Assembly: GCA_964405735.1 (NCBI GenBank)
Contig: CAYOPD010000009.1
Span: 1 to 64,000 of the forward strand
Length of the DNA: 64,000 bases
Reading direction: 5' to 3'
Origin: JADJLQ01 sp964405735
Lineage (GTDB): Bacteria; Bacteroidota; Bacteroidia; Chitinophagales; Saprospiraceae
Shown here: one piece after another, positions 16,970-25,117 of the stretch
How positions within the stretch are numbered: the stretch's first letter is position 1
How the letters are laid out: every line of letters begins with the position of its first letter
Program-made: the position numbers and the translations under genes
The notes under the pieces: model-generated
Told to the model about the DNA's origin: nothing
The model's database searches: none
Seen by the model: only the letters and a program-made list of their open reading frames with translations

Positions 16970-18727
16970 ATGAAGTTTATTTTATCCAGATTTTATATAA
17001 TAGCTACCCTTCTGGTTTTTGCGGGTTCCATTGCAGCCCAGGACGACACCTGGACTGCGCCTAAAATCACGGATAATATGACTACCAATCCGGAACAAAA
17101 CCAGAAATGGCGGATGGGTGAATTCAGGTATTCCGCAAAGCCGAAAAACATGTGGGAACTCGGCATCCATGCCGGGCACTATTTTATTACCGGGGATGTG
17201 GATTCCCGGGTACCCGGTGGTTTTGGTGTGGGAGTTCACCTCAGAAAAGCCATTCATTATGTGTTTTCATTGCGTGGAGAACTTACGTATGGAGTGAGCA
17301 AAGGACTCGACCCCCAGTTGACGCTTCAAGCCGTTGCAGCCCAGGACCTGAATGGAACTTCTGCAAGCGGGAAGCATGGAAATTTATACCGGAACTACAA
17401 AAACCAGGATATCAACACCCAGTTGCAAGGTGTGCTGAACATCGGGAATATTCTTTTTCACCGGGAAAGGAATAAATGGAATTGGTACATAAACGCAGGC
17501 ATCGGCCTTAACTTTAATACTACCAAGATCGATGCCTTGAAAGGAAATTCAGCCTATGATTTTTCCTCGGTCAGTGGAAACGTGGATACCCGGTCCGGAA
17601 GGAAGGCCATTAAAAAGAAAATAAAAAGCATCCTGGATGGAGATTATGAAACAGAAGCCAGGAAGCAGGTGGCCGTATTCAGGCTGGGAGACAAAACCAA
17701 TGTACATCCTTTGTTTTCTGTGGGTACCGGAATCGCCAGGAAATTAAGCAAGCGCGTCAATCTTGCCCTGGAGCATGAAGTGCTTACCTCGGGCAATGAC
17801 CTCCTGGACGGCTTCGTTTACCGTTCGGTGGAAGATCAGTCCAATAATAACGACGTCGCGCATTATACTTCCCTGCGGCTTGGCATCAACCTGGGCAGTT
17901 TTGAGAAAAAGACCGAACCCCTGTACTGGCTCAACCCGCTGGATGGCGTCTTGCATGATCTGACCGAACTCAAACAAAGGCCCATCCTGGACCTCACGGA
18001 TGTGGATGGAGATGGGGTGATCGACATGGTCGACGAAGAGAAAAACTCCCCAACCGGGGCCCTGGTTGACACCAAGGGGGTTGCCTTAGACAGCGACAAG
18101 GACGGAGTGCCTGATCATGTGGATAGAGAGCGTTTTTCACCCCCGGGATTTTCCATCGATGCCCAGGGAGTTGCTGAAATGGGGGGAGGCAAAGGACTGA
18201 CCGAAGATGAGGTCATCAATTTAATCAATCAGAGGATCAGCAGCATTAAGACCGACTGGTTCCTGCCCATGATTCATTTTGACCTCGACAAATATTATAT
18301 CAAACCGGAGTTTTACGGACAATTGCATCATGTGGCCACCGTGATGAAATCGCACCCCGATCTCAAAGTCGCCGTGGTCGGGCATACGGATGTGCGGAAC
18401 CCCGATGATTACAACAAGGTGCTGGCATATAAAAGGGCTGATGCCGCCATTTCATACCTGATGTCCAAATACAGCCTGCCCAGGGACCGTTTCCTTATCC
18501 AATACGGAGGTGAATCCATGCCCATGGTTCCCGGCTTGCCGGACAGCCATCAAATCAGCAAACAGGACGAAATGAGCCAGTATATCAATCGCCGGGTTGA
18601 ATTTCGTATTGCCGTGTCCGGGGACCAGGATATGGAAAGGCCCGCCGGGCCCGATGCCGGTAAAAATACTCCCGGTTCTTCCCGTACTGGCCCCAAATAC
18701 AGTGGCAATTTGAATTCCGGCTATTGA
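16970..18727 (+). CDS. OmpA-family outer membrane protein with calcium-type TSP3 repeats
   Basis: The 585-residue protein has a signal peptide (MKFILSRFYIIATLLVFAGSIAAQ), an N-terminal barrel-like region (about 40-330), then two TSP3-like acidic repeats (DVDGDGVIDMVDEEKNSP and DSDKDGVPDHVDRE, about 345-385). A C-terminal OmpA peptidoglycan-binding domain follows (about 440-545: MIHFDLDKYYIKPEF, VVGHTDVRN, INRRVEFRIA). It probably tethers the outer membrane to peptidoglycan. The ATG at 16970 is chosen because the signal peptide begins there; the 17 residues upstream in frame (from a non-ATG codon at 16919) do not fit. A Pro/Gly-rich tail ends the protein. Confidence 0.88.
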   Translation: MKFILSRFYIIATLLVFAGSIAAQDDTWTAPKITDNMTTNPEQNQKWRMGEFRYSAKPKNMWELGIHAGHYFITGDVDSRVPGGFGVGVHLRKAIHYVFSLRGELTYGVSKGLDPQLTLQAVAAQDLNGTSASGKHGNLYRNYKNQDINTQLQGVLNIGNILFHRERNKWNWYINAGIGLNFNTTKIDALKGNSAYDFSSVSGNVDTRSGRKAIKKKIKSILDGDYETEARKQVAVFRLGDKTNVHPLFSVGTGIARKLSKRVNLALEHEVLTSGNDLLDGFVYRSVEDQSNNNDVAHYTSLRLGINLGSFEKKTEPLYWLNPLDGVLHDLTELKQRPILDLTDVDGDGVIDMVDEEKNSPTGALVDTKGVALDSDKDGVPDHVDRERFSPPGFSIDAQGVAEMGGGKGLTEDEVINLINQRISSIKTDWFLPMIHFDLDKYYIKPEFYGQLHHVATVMKSHPDLKVAVVGHTDVRNPDDYNKVLAYKRADAAISYLMSKYSLPRDRFLIQYGGESMPMVPGLPDSHQISKQDEMSQYINRRVEFRIAVSGDQDMERPAGPDAGKNTPGSSRTGPKYSGNLNSGY

Positions 18728-18789
18728 TAGCAGGGGTCATTCATAATTCCAACAACTCAAAGGAGGCTGCCAATTCAAATACGGATAAT

Positions 18790-18806
18790 TCAGGCATCAT
18801 GCCTGA
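18790..18806. repeat. 17-bp perfect palindrome after the OmpA-family gene
   Basis: TCAGGCAT (18790-18797) and ATGCCTGA (18799-18806) are perfect inverted arms around one base. It lies 60 bp after the OmpA-family stop. No T-run follows. It may be a cruciform-type site, protein-binding site or weak terminator. Confidence 0.4.
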
Positions 18807-18892
18807 TGAGAATTGTTTATTCATTAATTCAGAGAACAACTTGGCATCATCATTTGTGTGATCCCTAATTTGAATGATCCCTTACGAAATCC

Positions 18893-19127
18893 CTTCACTA
18901 GAATTTCAAGACCCAATCTGTTGTTTTGGAAGTGAAAGTCGAAATGCCCGCATTGTGTTCGGCTAATCTTTTCTCCAGATCGGAAGTATAGCCANNNNNN
19001 NNNNNNNNNNNNNNNNNNNNNNNNNNNNNNNNNNNNNNNNNNNNNNNNNNNNNNNNNNNNNNNNNNNNNNNNNNNNNNNNNNNNNNNNNNNNNNTTTTGG
19101 ACTATAAATAATATAGGTGAAGAACAT
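18893..19127 (-). pseudogene. Truncated GIY-YIG gene interrupted by an assembly gap
   Basis: Reading minus, the copy starts MFFTYIIYSPK (start 19127) and enters the N-run after 33 bases. Beyond the gap it resumes with GYTSDLEKRLAEHN...TDWVLKF and stops at TAG, about 30 residues before the end of the intact neighbour at 19223-19468. Comparison with that copy shows that only 17 bases of gene sequence are missing at the gap, so the two contig ends fit one gene exactly, or two units of a longer array. The premature stop and loss of the C-terminus mark it as broken. Confidence 0.7.
18995..19094. other. Assembly gap (100 Ns)
   Basis: Exactly 100 Ns, the usual placeholder for a gap of unknown size. 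It lies inside a GIY-YIG gene copy that is nearly identical to the one at 19223-19468, so a repeat probably broke the assembly. Confidence 0.97.
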
Positions 19128-19130
19128 AGT

Positions 19131-19222
19131 GTGATGGTGGAGCATATCGTCCCGAGTCCTCGGGAGAACCGATGACCTCTTCCCCGAAGGCTTTCGGGCC
19201 CCGAATGCTTTCGGGGAGCGCT
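19131..19222 (-). repeat. Degenerate tRNA-Ala remnant carrying hairpin insertions
   Basis: Reading minus, the segment holds AGCTGGCTAGAGCGCT (D-arm of tRNA-Ala), a pair of hairpins, AGAGGTCATCGGTTC (variable/T region), a third hairpin, and CGATATGCTCCACCA (3' end). It aligns piece by piece with the intact tRNA at 19479-19552. In place of the anticodon stem-loop stand CCCCGAA-AGCA-TTCGGGG and CCCGAA-AGCC-TTCGGG; the T-loop has become the palindrome TCCCGAGGACTCGGGA. The acceptor 5' strand is missing, so it cannot be a working tRNA. It joins directly to the 3' end of the intact GIY-YIG gene. Confidence 0.75.
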
Positions 19223-19468
19223 CTAGCCAGCTTCGATGAGGTAGAGGATATATTTCCGGCTTTTTTTCTTTTTGATCGCCATCTCAAATTTAAAGGCATC
19301 GGTTCTTGAATTGAAAGGTCCGGAGAATTTTAAGATCCAATCGGTTGCTTTGGAGGTGAAAGCCGAAATGCCCGCATTGTGTTCGGCTAATCTTTTCTCC
19401 AGATCGGAAGTATAGCCAATGTAATAACGGTCCAGTTTTGGACTATAAATAATATAGGTGAAGAACAT
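19223..19468 (-). CDS. GIY-YIG (URI-type) endonuclease-like small protein
   Basis: The 81-residue protein is a single GIY-YIG domain: FFTYIIYS, YYIGYTSDLEKRLAEHN, TDWILKF, an Arg/Glu core (RTDAFKFEMAIKKKKSRKYI). This small family is common and often multicopy in Bacteroidota; nuclease activity is assumed from the fold, and its biological role is unclear. The start at 19468 is used because a longer frame runs into the tRNA-Ala 3' end. It lies 10 bp after tRNA-Ala on the same strand and may be read from the tRNA promoter. Its last codons (GAA GCT GGC TAG) merge with tRNA D-arm sequence of the next repeat unit. Confidence 0.85.
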   Translation of the reverse strand: MFFTYIIYSPKLDRYYIGYTSDLEKRLAEHNAGISAFTSKATDWILKFSGPFNSRTDAFKFEMAIKKKKSRKYILYLIEAG

Positions 19469-19478
19469 AGTGTGATGG

Positions 19479-19552
<74 letters not shown>

Positions 19553-19572
19553 CTCCTGTTCAAAACGAGGTG

Positions 19573-19602
19573 CAAATATAGAAAGTTTTCAGGAATCAGC
19601 AA
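19573..19602 (-). promoter_or_regulatory. Promoter of tRNA-Ala
   Basis: On the minus strand TTG (19600-19602) is followed after 19 bases by TATATTTG (19573-19580), a good match to the Bacteroidota promoter TTG-N(about 19)-TAnnTTTG. It places transcription start about 17 bases before the mature tRNA 5' end. Confidence 0.75.
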
Positions 19603-19614
19603 TCCGTTTTCAGT

Positions 19615-19654
19615 AGTCAGCAGCATTCACTCCAAATGGCTGATGGCTGATAGC
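19615..19654. repeat. Heptamer repeats between carB and tRNA-Ala
   Basis: AGTCAGC (19615-19621) and the run AAATGGC-TGATGGC-TGATAGC (19634-19654) match the heptads found at 6941-6984 and at the 50-kb gap. They lie 3' of carB. Confidence 0.65.
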
Positions 19655-19673
19655 TGTAGCTCACAGCTGCAAT

Positions 19674-22490
19674 CTACCTCGTCAAATACATGCTCGCCTC
19701 ACTCACCAGTTTCCTGAAAAACGGATCTTTCAGGTCCTTGATATAATAGATGGCTTCCCCGGTGCTTTTCATCTCCGGCCCGAGTTGTTTGTCCACATGG
19801 GGGAATTTCTCGAAAGAAAATACCGGAACCTTGATGGCATATCCCTGGAGATTTTTAAGGATCTCAAAATCACGTAGCTTTTTGGTGCCCATCATCACAT
19901 GCGTGGCAATATTGAGGTAAGGCACCTGATAGGCCTTGGCAATGAATGGGGTGGTGCGGGAAGCCCGCGGGTTGGCCTCAATCACGTAGACCTGGTGGTC
20001 CTTGATGGCAAATTGGATATTGATCAGGCCGCAGATATCGAGGGACCGGGCAATTTTTTCAGCGTAAAAAGCCATGGTACTGATTTCGTCTTCCGTGAGG
20101 CTGTATGGAGGCAATAAAGCATGGCTGTCCCCGGAATGGATCCCGGCCGGCTCGACGTGTTCCATGACCCCCATGATGTGGAAATCTTCACCGTCAAAGA
20201 TGGCGTCGATCTCCGCTTCCTTGGCCCTTTCCAGAAACTGGTCGATCAGGACCTTGTTTTCAGGCATATGTTTGAAAATCGTGAGCACATGGTGTTCGAG
20301 TTCGTCATCGTTGATCACAATGCGCATTTTCTGGCCACCCAGCACATAAGAAGGCCTGACGAGGACCGGGTAGCCGGTGCGTTTGGCTACGGCGAGAGCC
20401 TCATCGGCGTCGCGGGCAGTGCCGTATTCCGGATAAGGGATTTCAAGTTCTTTGAGCAAATCGGAAAAACGTCCGCGGTCTTCGGCGATATCCATGCTGT
20501 TGAATGAAGTGCCAATGATCCGGATGCCTTCCCGGTGTATTTCTTCGGCCAGTTTGAGGGCGGTTTGCCCGCCGAGCTGGACGATGACCCCCTCCGGTTT
20601 TTCAAGGTCGAGGATTTCTTTGAGATGTTCCCAATAAACCGGTTCGAAATATAGCTTGTCAGCGATATCGAAGTCCGTGGATACGGTTTCCGGGTTACAA
20701 TTGACCATGATGGATTCATATCCCGCTTCTTTGATGGCGATGAGGCCATGGACACAACAATAGTCAAACTCTATGCCCTGACCGATCCGGTTGGGGCCGG
20801 AACCCAGGACGATGATTTTCTTTTTATCTGAAGGGATGGATTCGTTTTCGCGGTCAAAGGTAGAATAAAAGTAGGGGGTCCTTGCTTGAAATTCGGCGGC
20901 ACAGGTGTCCACCATTTTATATGTTCTGCGGATGCCCAGCTTGATCCGGTGGCGGTAAACTTCTTTTTCATTGATCCGGAGTAACCAGGCAATCTGGCCG
21001 TCTGAATAGCCCAGTTCTTTCATCTCCCGCAGGAAAGGGGCGGGGATGTCCTCCGCCACATTGTACCGCATGAGTTCATCCTCAATCCGGACCAGGCTTT
21101 TGATCTGCTTGATAAACCAGGGATCAATGAGGGTAAGCTTGTGAATCGTTTTTTCAGGAACGCCCAGCCGGAGTGCATCCTTTACCCGGTAAACCCGGTC
21201 GTCAAAAGCCGTTTCAAGCCTTTTAAGTATATCCTGGGTCTGGATCCATTCCTTTTTATCGGCTCCTAGGCCCATCCGCCTGTTTTCCTGGGACTGGCAG
21301 GCTTTCTGAATAGCTTCCAGGAAACTTCGCCCGATGGCCATGACTTCTCCTACGGATTTCATCTGAAGGCCGAGCTTATGGTCAGCGCCCTGGAACTTTT
21401 CAAAATCCCAGCGGGGCATTTTGACGATGACATAATCAAGGGTGGGCTCAAAATAAGCGGAGGTGGTTTTGGTGATCTGGTTTTTCAGTTCATCCAGGTT
21501 GTATCCGATGGCCAGTTTGGCCGCAATTTTGGCAATGGGATAACCCGTGGCTTTGCTGGCCAGGGCCGAAGACCTTGATACCCTGGGATTGATCTCCACT
21601 ACAATCAGTTCTTCATTTTCCGGGTTGAGGGCAAACTGCACATTGCAGCCTCCTGCAAAATTTCCCATGGAACGCATGAGGGTGATGGCATCGGTCCGCA
21701 TTTTCTGGAAGGCCGTGTCCGACAGAGTCATCGCCGGGGCCACCGTGATGCTGTCTCCCGTGTGAATACCCATCGGATCCATATTTTCCACCGTACAGAT
21801 GATGGCTACGCTGTCGTTGAGGTCCCGGAGTAATTCAAGTTCAAATTCTTTCCAGCCCAGGACGGCTTTTTCTACCAGCACTTCATGGGATGGGGAAGCG
21901 TCCAGTCCGCGGCGAAGTGCTTCATCAAATTCATCTTCTTTCATCACAAAACCCCCTCCTGTGCCACCCAGGGTAAAGGAAGGTCTGATCACCAGGGGAA
22001 ATCCGATTTTCTGGGCCGCATTTTTTCCTTCGAGGAAAGAATTGGCGATGTGGGAAGGGGGAACCGACATGCCAAGTTGTTTGACGTGGTTCCTGAATTT
22101 TTCCCTGTTTTCTGCCAGTTCGATCGCATCGATGTCCACCCCGATCATACGAACGCCGTATTTATCCCAGACTCCCTGCTTTTCCGCTTCCACAGCGAGG
22201 TTGAGGGCGGTCTGTCCTCCCATGGTCGGCAGTACGGCGTCAATTTTCTGTTCTTCAAGGATTTTAATCAGGCTTTCGACGGTGAGTGGCCAGAGATAAA
22301 TATGATCGGCCGTGACCGGGTCGGTCATGATGGTCGCCGGGTTGGAATTGATCAGGGAGACCTCAATCCCTTCTTCCCTCAATGACCTGGAAGCCTGGGA
22401 TCCGGAATAGTCAAACTCGCAGGCCTGTCCAATGACAATAGGCCCGCTGCCGATGATCAGGACGGATTTAATGGAGTGGTCACGAGGCAT
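19674..22490 (-). CDS. carB: Carbamoyl-phosphate synthase large subunit, lacking the allosteric domain
   Basis: CarB uses bicarbonate, ammonia from CarA and two ATP to make carbamoyl phosphate. The 938-residue protein has two homologous ATP-grasp halves: the first with SVLIIGSGPIVIGQACEFDYSG and GGTGGGF, the second with KKIIVLGSGPNRIGQGIEFDYCC and HVEPAGIHSGDSHALLPP. It stops soon after GPEMKSTGEAIYYIKD, so the roughly 130-residue MGS-type domain that binds UMP/ornithine in E. coli CarB (about 1073 residues) is absent, as I recall for other Bacteroidota CarB. The ATG at 22490 is preferred: an upstream TTG (22526) lies inside the -7 box. carA lies 15 kb away. Confidence 0.96.
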   Translation of the reverse strand: MPRDHSIKSVLIIGSGPIVIGQACEFDYSGSQASRSLREEGIEVSLINSNPATIMTDPVTADHIYLWPLTVESLIKILEEQKIDAVLPTMGGQTALNLAVEAEKQGVWDKYGVRMIGVDIDAIELAENREKFRNHVKQLGMSVPPSHIANSFLEGKNAAQKIGFPLVIRPSFTLGGTGGGFVMKEDEFDEALRRGLDASPSHEVLVEKAVLGWKEFELELLRDLNDSVAIICTVENMDPMGIHTGDSITVAPAMTLSDTAFQKMRTDAITLMRSMGNFAGGCNVQFALNPENEELIVVEINPRVSRSSALASKATGYPIAKIAAKLAIGYNLDELKNQITKTTSAYFEPTLDYVIVKMPRWDFEKFQGADHKLGLQMKSVGEVMAIGRSFLEAIQKACQSQENRRMGLGADKKEWIQTQDILKRLETAFDDRVYRVKDALRLGVPEKTIHKLTLIDPWFIKQIKSLVRIEDELMRYNVAEDIPAPFLREMKELGYSDGQIAWLLRINEKEVYRHRIKLGIRRTYKMVDTCAAEFQARTPYFYSTFDRENESIPSDKKKIIVLGSGPNRIGQGIEFDYCCVHGLIAIKEAGYESIMVNCNPETVSTDFDIADKLYFEPVYWEHLKEILDLEKPEGVIVQLGGQTALKLAEEIHREGIRIIGTSFNSMDIAEDRGRFSDLLKELEIPYPEYGTARDADEALAVAKRTGYPVLVRPSYVLGGQKMRIVINDDELEHHVLTIFKHMPENKVLIDQFLERAKEAEIDAIFDGEDFHIMGVMEHVEPAGIHSGDSHALLPPYSLTEDEISTMAFYAEKIARSLDICGLINIQFAIKDHQVYVIEANPRASRTTPFIAKAYQVPYLNIATHVMMGTKKLRDFEILKNLQGYAIKVPVFSFEKFPHVDKQLGPEMKSTGEAIYYIKDLKDPFFRKLVSEASMYLTR

Positions 22491-22523
22491 GTATGGATCA
22501 GGTATGGTATTATTAAAATCGCG

Positions 22524-22531
22524 CAAAGATA
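22524..22531 (-). promoter_or_regulatory. -7 promoter element of carB
   Basis: The minus strand reads TATCTTTG, 33 bases before the carB ATG at 22490. Its TTG coincides with an in-frame TTG that should not be taken as the start codon. Confidence 0.6.
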
Positions 22532-22607
22532 AAACTTAGTCAGGGACTGTGGTATGAATCCGGGAGGATTAATGACTCTTTCCTGAGGGCTGAAAACCAC
22601 AATTTCA

Positions 22608-22615
22608 TACATTTG
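22608..22615 (+). promoter_or_regulatory. -7 promoter element of the 2-hydroxyacid dehydrogenase gene
   Basis: TACATTTG lies eight bases before the ATG at 22624, predicting an mRNA with a leader of about five bases or fewer. Divergent from the carB promoter 77 bp away. Confidence 0.55.
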
Positions 22616-22623
22616 AAGCAGAT

Positions 22624-23580
22624 ATGAGCCCGCCCAGGATTCTGATTACGGACGAGGTCCATCCTGTGTTGACGGATGGCCTCCGGGCAGCTTCTTTTGA
22701 AGTGGATTATCAACCGTCCATCGCCTACGAAGAGGTCATCCCTGTAATCGGGGCTTACGAGGGGCTGGTCGTCAACAGCAAAATCCTCTGCAATAAAGAC
22801 TTTATTGACCGGGCGGTGCGGTTGCAATTTATTGCCCGCCTGGGCTCAGGCAGGGAGATCATTGACCTGGAATATGCCGCCGGTCGTGGAATTCAAACCT
22901 ATTTTTCTCCTGATGGCAATAACAACGCAGTCGCCGAACACGCCCTGGGCATGTTGCTGGCCCTGTCGAATCAACTGGTTCAGGCCGATTGGGAAGTCCG
23001 CCACAAAATCTGGGAGAGGGAGGCCAGAAGGGGATGGGAGCTTGGCGGCAAAACGATTGGCATCATTGGGTTCGGATATACCGGAAGCCAGTTTGCCCGG
23101 AAGCTGGCTGGTATGGATATGAAGGTGTTGGTGCACGACAAATACCTTTCCGGGTTTCAGTCACAACTTCCTTATATTCTCGAAACCTCCAGGGAAGAAG
23201 TTCTTCGCGAAGCCGATATCATCAGTTTTCACCTCCCTTTGTCTGCGGAGACTTTTCATTATTGCAATGACGACCTGATCGGTTCCTGTAAGCCGGGAGT
23301 GATCCTGATCAATACCTCCCGGGGTAATGTGATCGATACGAAGGCCCTGGTCCGGGGGTTGACATCGGGCCGGGTGGGAGGCGCCTGCCTGGACGTTTTT
23401 GAAAATGAAAAACCAAATTCGTTTACCACCGCGGAGGAACAACTCTATTCCACCCTTTATACCATGAAACAGGTGATCCTCAGCCCCCACATCGCAGGTT
23501 GGACGAGGGAATCCAAATACAAAATGGCATTCATCCTGTTGAAGAAAATATTGCATTTGTATCGGTCACAAGGCCATTGA
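22624..23580 (+). CDS. D-2-hydroxyacid dehydrogenase family protein
   Basis: The 318-residue protein belongs to the NAD-dependent D-isomer 2-hydroxyacid dehydrogenase family (phosphoglycerate dehydrogenase-like). It has the Rossmann motif GKTIGIIGFGYTGSQFARKL (about 140-160), the catalytic Arg in NTSRGNVID, a Glu in ACLDVFENEKP and the catalytic His in LSPHIAGWT. The ACT domain of many SerA enzymes is absent. It stands alone between carB (divergent) and the decarboxylase gene, so context does not reveal the substrate; 3-phosphoglycerate is one option. Confidence 0.88.
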   Translation: MSPPRILITDEVHPVLTDGLRAASFEVDYQPSIAYEEVIPVIGAYEGLVVNSKILCNKDFIDRAVRLQFIARLGSGREIIDLEYAAGRGIQTYFSPDGNNNAVAEHALGMLLALSNQLVQADWEVRHKIWEREARRGWELGGKTIGIIGFGYTGSQFARKLAGMDMKVLVHDKYLSGFQSQLPYILETSREEVLREADIISFHLPLSAETFHYCNDDLIGSCKPGVILINTSRGNVIDTKALVRGLTSGRVGGACLDVFENEKPNSFTTAEEQLYSTLYTMKQVILSPHIAGWTRESKYKMAFILLKKILHLYRSQGH

Positions 23581-23655
23581 ATGCGCTCATTTTGCAGTAC
23601 TTTAAAAAAGGCAGGAAATTTTCAGGTGAAACGGTCAATTGTTTTTTCAAAAAAC

Positions 23656-23663
23656 TACCTTTG
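23656..23663 (+). promoter_or_regulatory. -7 promoter element of the decarboxylase gene
   Basis: TACCTTTG lies 30 bases before the ATG at 23694. A TTG at 23639-23641 is 14 bases upstream, shorter than the usual -33 spacing. Confidence 0.5.
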
Positions 23664-23693
23664 CCACAACTTTAATTGAACCCATTTGGATAG

Positions 23694-25091
23694 ATGAAGA
23701 ACCGTTATTTTGACCTTATCGAACAAACCTTCTATTTTCCGCAGGAAGGTTTCGATATCGAAAACGGATACCTTGATTTTAATGGAATACCACTGATCCA
23801 TTTAATCAGGAAATATGGCACTCCGCTCAAGCTGACCTATCTTCCGCGCATTGGAGCCCAGATCAAACGGGCCCGGAACCTGTTCAACCGGTCGATGAAA
23901 AACGTGGGTTACAACGGGCAATACTATTATTGTTATTGCACCAAATCCTGCCACTTCCGGTTTATCCTGGAAGAAGTCCTGCAGAACGGCGCCCATCTGG
24001 AGACTTCCAGTTCCTTCGACATTGACCTCATCCGCAAGTTGTATATGCAGAACCAGCTTGACAAGGACGAAATCATCATCTGCAACGGGTACAAGGCGGG
24101 TGATTACGGCAAGAAAATCTGCAAACTGATCAACGAAGGATTTAAAAACGTGATCCCGATCCTGGACAATAAAAACGAATTGAGCATTTACGAGGAACAT
24201 GTGGAAAACGGATGCAAGATCGGGATCCGCATAGCCACCGAAGAAGAGCCCAATTTCCAGTTTTACACCTCGCGCCTGGGTATACGCAACAGTGAAGTCA
24301 TTCAGTTTTACAAGGAACGATTGGCCAACAACCCCAAGTTTAAACTGGAAATGCTCCATTTTTTCGTGGACACCGGTATCAAAGACACGATCTATTACTG
24401 GGGGGAATTCAAAAAAGTCCTGAAAATCTATTGCGAGCTCAAGAAAATTTGTCCGGAACTGCGGGCCATTGACATCGGCGGCGGACTTCCCATCCGCAAT
24501 TCACTGGGTTTTGAATACGATTACAGTTATATGATCAATGAGATCGTAAAACAGATCAAGATCGCCTGCCAGGACGAAGGCATTCCGGAACCGGATATTT
24601 TTTCGGAATTCGGCAAATATACCGTCGGTGAAAGCGGAGCCACAATCTTTTCCGTGATCGGACAAAAACAACAGAACGATTCCGAATTGTGGTATATGAT
24701 CGACAATTCACTGATGAACACGATCCCCGACAGTTGGGGCATGGCCGAACGCTTTATCCTGCTGCCCATCAACAAATGGTACAATGATTTTACACGGGTG
24801 AACATCGGGGGCATCACCTGCGACAATTCCGACTTTTACAATTCTGAGGTCCATGAAAACCAGGTATATCTTCCTGCTTTTTCCAAGACGGACCCTGAAC
24901 CCCTTTATGTCGGTTTTTTCCACACCGGCGCCTACCAGGACGCCCTCAGCGGATACGGAGGCATCAAACACTGCCTCATACCCAGCCCCAAACACATCCT
25001 GGTGGACCGGGATGAACAAGGCAACATCGTAGACCGCATCTACCTGGACGAACAAAAAGCCGACGACATGCTGAAGATCCTCGGCTATTGA
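23694..25091 (+). CDS. PLP-dependent decarboxylase, arginine-decarboxylase-like (alanine racemase fold)
   Basis: A fold-type III PLP decarboxylase of 465 residues. The likely PLP lysine is in YCTKSCHF near residue 83, a glycine-rich phosphate-binding loop in IDIGGGLPI, an active-site block in FSEFGKYTVGESGA, and a substrate-side segment with GAYQDALSGYGG. It is much shorter than E. coli SpeA (about 650) and matches a Bacteroidota family usually annotated as arginine decarboxylase, which would yield agmatine. The next gene, 26 bp downstream, is a deoxyhypusine-synthase-like protein, so the pair probably works in polyamine synthesis. Ornithine, diaminopimelate or carboxynorspermidine as substrate is not excluded. 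Confidence 0.78.
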   Translation: MKNRYFDLIEQTFYFPQEGFDIENGYLDFNGIPLIHLIRKYGTPLKLTYLPRIGAQIKRARNLFNRSMKNVGYNGQYYYCYCTKSCHFRFILEEVLQNGAHLETSSSFDIDLIRKLYMQNQLDKDEIIICNGYKAGDYGKKICKLINEGFKNVIPILDNKNELSIYEEHVENGCKIGIRIATEEEPNFQFYTSRLGIRNSEVIQFYKERLANNPKFKLEMLHFFVDTGIKDTIYYWGEFKKVLKIYCELKKICPELRAIDIGGGLPIRNSLGFEYDYSYMINEIVKQIKIACQDEGIPEPDIFSEFGKYTVGESGATIFSVIGQKQQNDSELWYMIDNSLMNTIPDSWGMAERFILLPINKWYNDFTRVNIGGITCDNSDFYNSEVHENQVYLPAFSKTDPEPLYVGFFHTGAYQDALSGYGGIKHCLIPSPKHILVDRDEQGNIVDRIYLDEQKADDMLKILGY

Positions 25092-25117
25092 TTTTAAACG
25101 GATAAATTAACCAGACC

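Noticed and set aside
19131..19222. Second functional tRNA-Ala
   Set aside because: The acceptor 5' strand and the anticodon arm are absent, and hairpins replace key loops.
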